Source: Actinomycetes bacterium
Lineage (GTDB): Bacteria; Actinomycetota; Thermoleophilia; Gaiellales; Gaiellaceae
DNA: 6,654 bases
NCBI GenBank assembly: GCA_030624785.1
Contig: JAUXJK010000116.1
Span: 1-6,654 of the forward strand
Direction: 5' to 3'
Both the position numbers and the translations under genes were made by a program. Shown in pieces: positions 5,399-6,654 of this stretch. The notes under the pieces were generated by a model, which was not told the DNA's origin, did no database searches, and saw only the letters and a list, made by a program, of their open reading frames with translations. Position 1 is the first letter of the stretch. Every line of letters begins with the position of its first letter.

Positions 5399-6654
5399 AT
5401 GCACAACTCACTCGGTGGAGCGGACGCCGCAGACGGGCGTTCGGTCGGAGCTGAGCTCGCCCTCGCGGTCGGCGGCAAGACAGCCGCAGCTTTCGGCGCC
5501 GTTGGGCTTGCTGCTATCTCACCGTTCGTCCGCGATGAGTTCGGCCTTTCGACGTTCGGGGTGGGAGGCGTTGTTGGCGTTGTGTTCATCGGTGCGTTGA
5601 TCGCCACGATTCCGGCGGGTCGCTTGACCGATCGAGTTCGGCCGGGGCGGATGCTCGGGGTGTGTCTCGGCGGTCAGGCGCTGGCGCTTGTCGTCGTCGC
5701 CGCTGCGCCGAGTCAAGCCGTGTTCTTTTTAGGAATCGCCCTTGCAGGTCTGGCCATGGGTGCGGGTGATCCGGCCACCAACGTTCTCGTCGCGATGAAC
5801 GTATCCCGTAGACGTCGGGGCTTGCTCATGGGCTTGAAGCAGACGGGCTTTACCCTTGGAGGGCTACTAGGGGCGCTTCTCCTGCCCAGCGTCGCCGAGG
5901 CGGCGGATTGGCGCGCCGCGGTACTTGTTCCGCTCTTCGTGTGCGTGATCGTCGGGCTTGGCGGAGTCATCGTTGCGGGAGCCGCACCGAATCCAAGGGC
6001 ATCCTCCGATCAGGACAAGGTGAGAAGTCCGACCCAGTTCCCCATGGGCGTGTACGGATTCTTCATGGCAGGCATCCAGCTCTCCACGCTCGGGCTGCTC
6101 GCTGTATATCTGGTTGACAAGGTCGACTACAGTCCACGCGTTGCCGGTTGGGCGATCGCGTTTGCGCTGGCCGGCGGCACAAGCGGTCGCATCGTCTGGG
6201 GCGTCATATCAGATCGCTTAGTGACCTCGCGCTTCGTGGCCTTGCAACTTGCCTCGGTTGGAGCCGCGGCGGCGCTGATTGTCGTTGCGGCGGTCGATTC
6301 GAGCGTTGTCCTTTGGCCGGCTCTCTTCGTCCTTGGCTTCTGCGCGATCGGTTGGAATACCGTCTATGTGACGGTCGCGGCCGAGAGCGTGGGCCCCTCG
6401 AATGTCGGGCGAGCAACCGGTGCGGCACTCTTCTTCAGCTACGCGGGTGCGCTCGTCGTGCCACCGCTGCTTGGGGTGCTCGTGGACGGGACAGATTCGT
6501 GGTCGATCGCGTGGCTCGTCGCTGCTGCGACGGCCGGAGTCGGTCTCGTAGCGGCGACCCGTGCTCGAGCCCTCGCGGACGATTCACTGTCGCTTGTAGA
6601 CCCCCGCGAGGCTCGAAACGTGCGCGTAGCCGTATTAGGAGCGGGGGGTGTGGG
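5399..6654 (+). CDS. MFS transporter, open at right edge and running in frame into a Rossmann motif
   Basis: An inner-membrane major facilitator carrier of about 12 helices, probably proton-coupled; the substrate is unknown. ATG 5399 is the first ATG after an in-frame TAG at 5384. The motif-A loop GRLTDRVRPGR is at residues 74-84. GLKQTGFTLGG (145-155) is the helix-5 motif of small-molecule carriers such as the NarK and CynX types. A charged central loop (about 196-212) separates the two halves. The second half repeats the motif-A position as GRIVWGVISDR (263-273). The transport domain ends near residue 388, the normal length of about 400. The frame then has no stop: ALADDSLSLVDPREARN is followed by VRVAVLGAGGVG at the edge, a nucleotide-binding motif. 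The gene is therefore either a fusion with an oxidoreductase or has lost its stop. It is divergent from the DsbA-like gene. The MFS call is firm; the three-prime end is unseen. Confidence 0.88.
   Translation, partial: MHNSLGGADAADGRSVGAELALAVGGKTAAAFGAVGLAAISPFVRDEFGLSTFGVGGVVGVVFIGALIATIPAGRLTDRVRPGRMLGVCLGGQALALVVVAAAPSQAVFFLGIALAGLAMGAGDPATNVLVAMNVSRRRRGLLMGLKQTGFTLGGLLGALLLPSVAEAADWRAAVLVPLFVCVIVGLGGVIVAGAAPNPRASSDQDKVRSPTQFPMGVYGFFMAGIQLSTLGLLAVYLVDKVDYSPRVAGWAIAFALAGGTSGRIVWGVISDRLVTSRFVALQLASVGAAAALIVVAAVDSSVVLWPALFVLGFCAIGWNTVYVTVAAESVGPSNVGRATGAALFFSYAGALVVPPLLGVLVDGTDSWSIAWLVAAATAGVGLVAATRARALADDSLSLVDPREARNVRVAVLGAGGV
6608..6611 (+). promoter_or_regulatory. Possible ribosome binding site (GAGG) before GTG 6620
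   Basis: GAGG sits eight bases before the GTG at 6620, proper spacing for initiation. It lies inside the open MFS frame. It suggests that the following oxidoreductase can be translated on its own even though no stop codon separates it from the transporter. Confidence 0.35.
6620..6654 (+). CDS. Start of a Rossmann-fold NAD(P)-binding oxidoreductase, cut by window edge
   Basis: From GTG 6620 the frame reads (M/V)RVAVLGAGGVG, the beta-strand plus GxGxxG dinucleotide-binding turn that usually forms the first residues of ketopantoate reductases or saccharopine-dehydrogenase-type proteins. Only 11 full codons are present, so the family cannot be decided. The frame is the same as that of the MFS gene and no stop lies between them. 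This may be a separate gene with its own start or the second domain of a fusion protein. Confidence 0.45.
   Translation, partial: MRVAVLGAGGV

Overview
The window is a protein-coding stretch of bacterial chromosome with high GC (roughly 60% by eye) and densely packed genes. A GTP-type PEP carboxykinase, a DsbA-like protein of the kind common in mycothiol-containing bacteria, and frequent GTG starts point towards Actinobacteria or a neighbouring lineage. This is an inference, because no rRNA or other marker gene is present. I see no mobile element, CRISPR array, tRNA or rRNA.

Layout, left to right. (1) Bases 1-564, minus strand: the N-terminal third of phosphoenolpyruvate carboxykinase (GTP), cut by the left edge. 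(2) Bases 565-780: a divergent intergenic region with a possible -10 box for the carboxykinase gene and several small palindromes. (3) Bases 781-1473 and 1556-2656, plus strand: a hemolysin III/TrhA-type membrane protein, then a YbhN/UPF0104-type polytopic membrane protein. (4) Bases 5312-2653, minus strand: a compact three-gene run, read as DsbA-like protein, PuuE-like polysaccharide-deacetylase-fold protein, then aspartate-dehydrogenase-like protein. The last gene meets the YbhN-type gene tail to tail, and the two share one CTAG tetranucleotide as stop codons on both strands. (5) Bases 5399 to the right edge, plus strand: an MFS transporter divergent from the DsbA-like gene. Its frame has no stop before the edge and runs straight into a Rossmann nucleotide-binding motif.

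How the genes may work together (inference). The divergent MFS gene, a C-N-hydrolase-type deacetylase, an aspartate-dehydrogenase-type enzyme and a DsbA-like thiol protein look like a small uptake-and-catabolism unit for a nitrogen-containing organic compound of unknown identity. AspDH chemistry would release ammonia and a 2-oxo acid. If that acid is oxaloacetate, the nearby PEP carboxykinase could pass the carbon into gluconeogenesis, but that gene is transcribed separately and the link is loose.

The points most worth following are the apparent MFS-oxidoreductase fusion at the right edge, the DsbA-like protein with a CPWA active site and a probable C-terminal winged helix, the unusual gene neighbourhood, and the shared stop codon.
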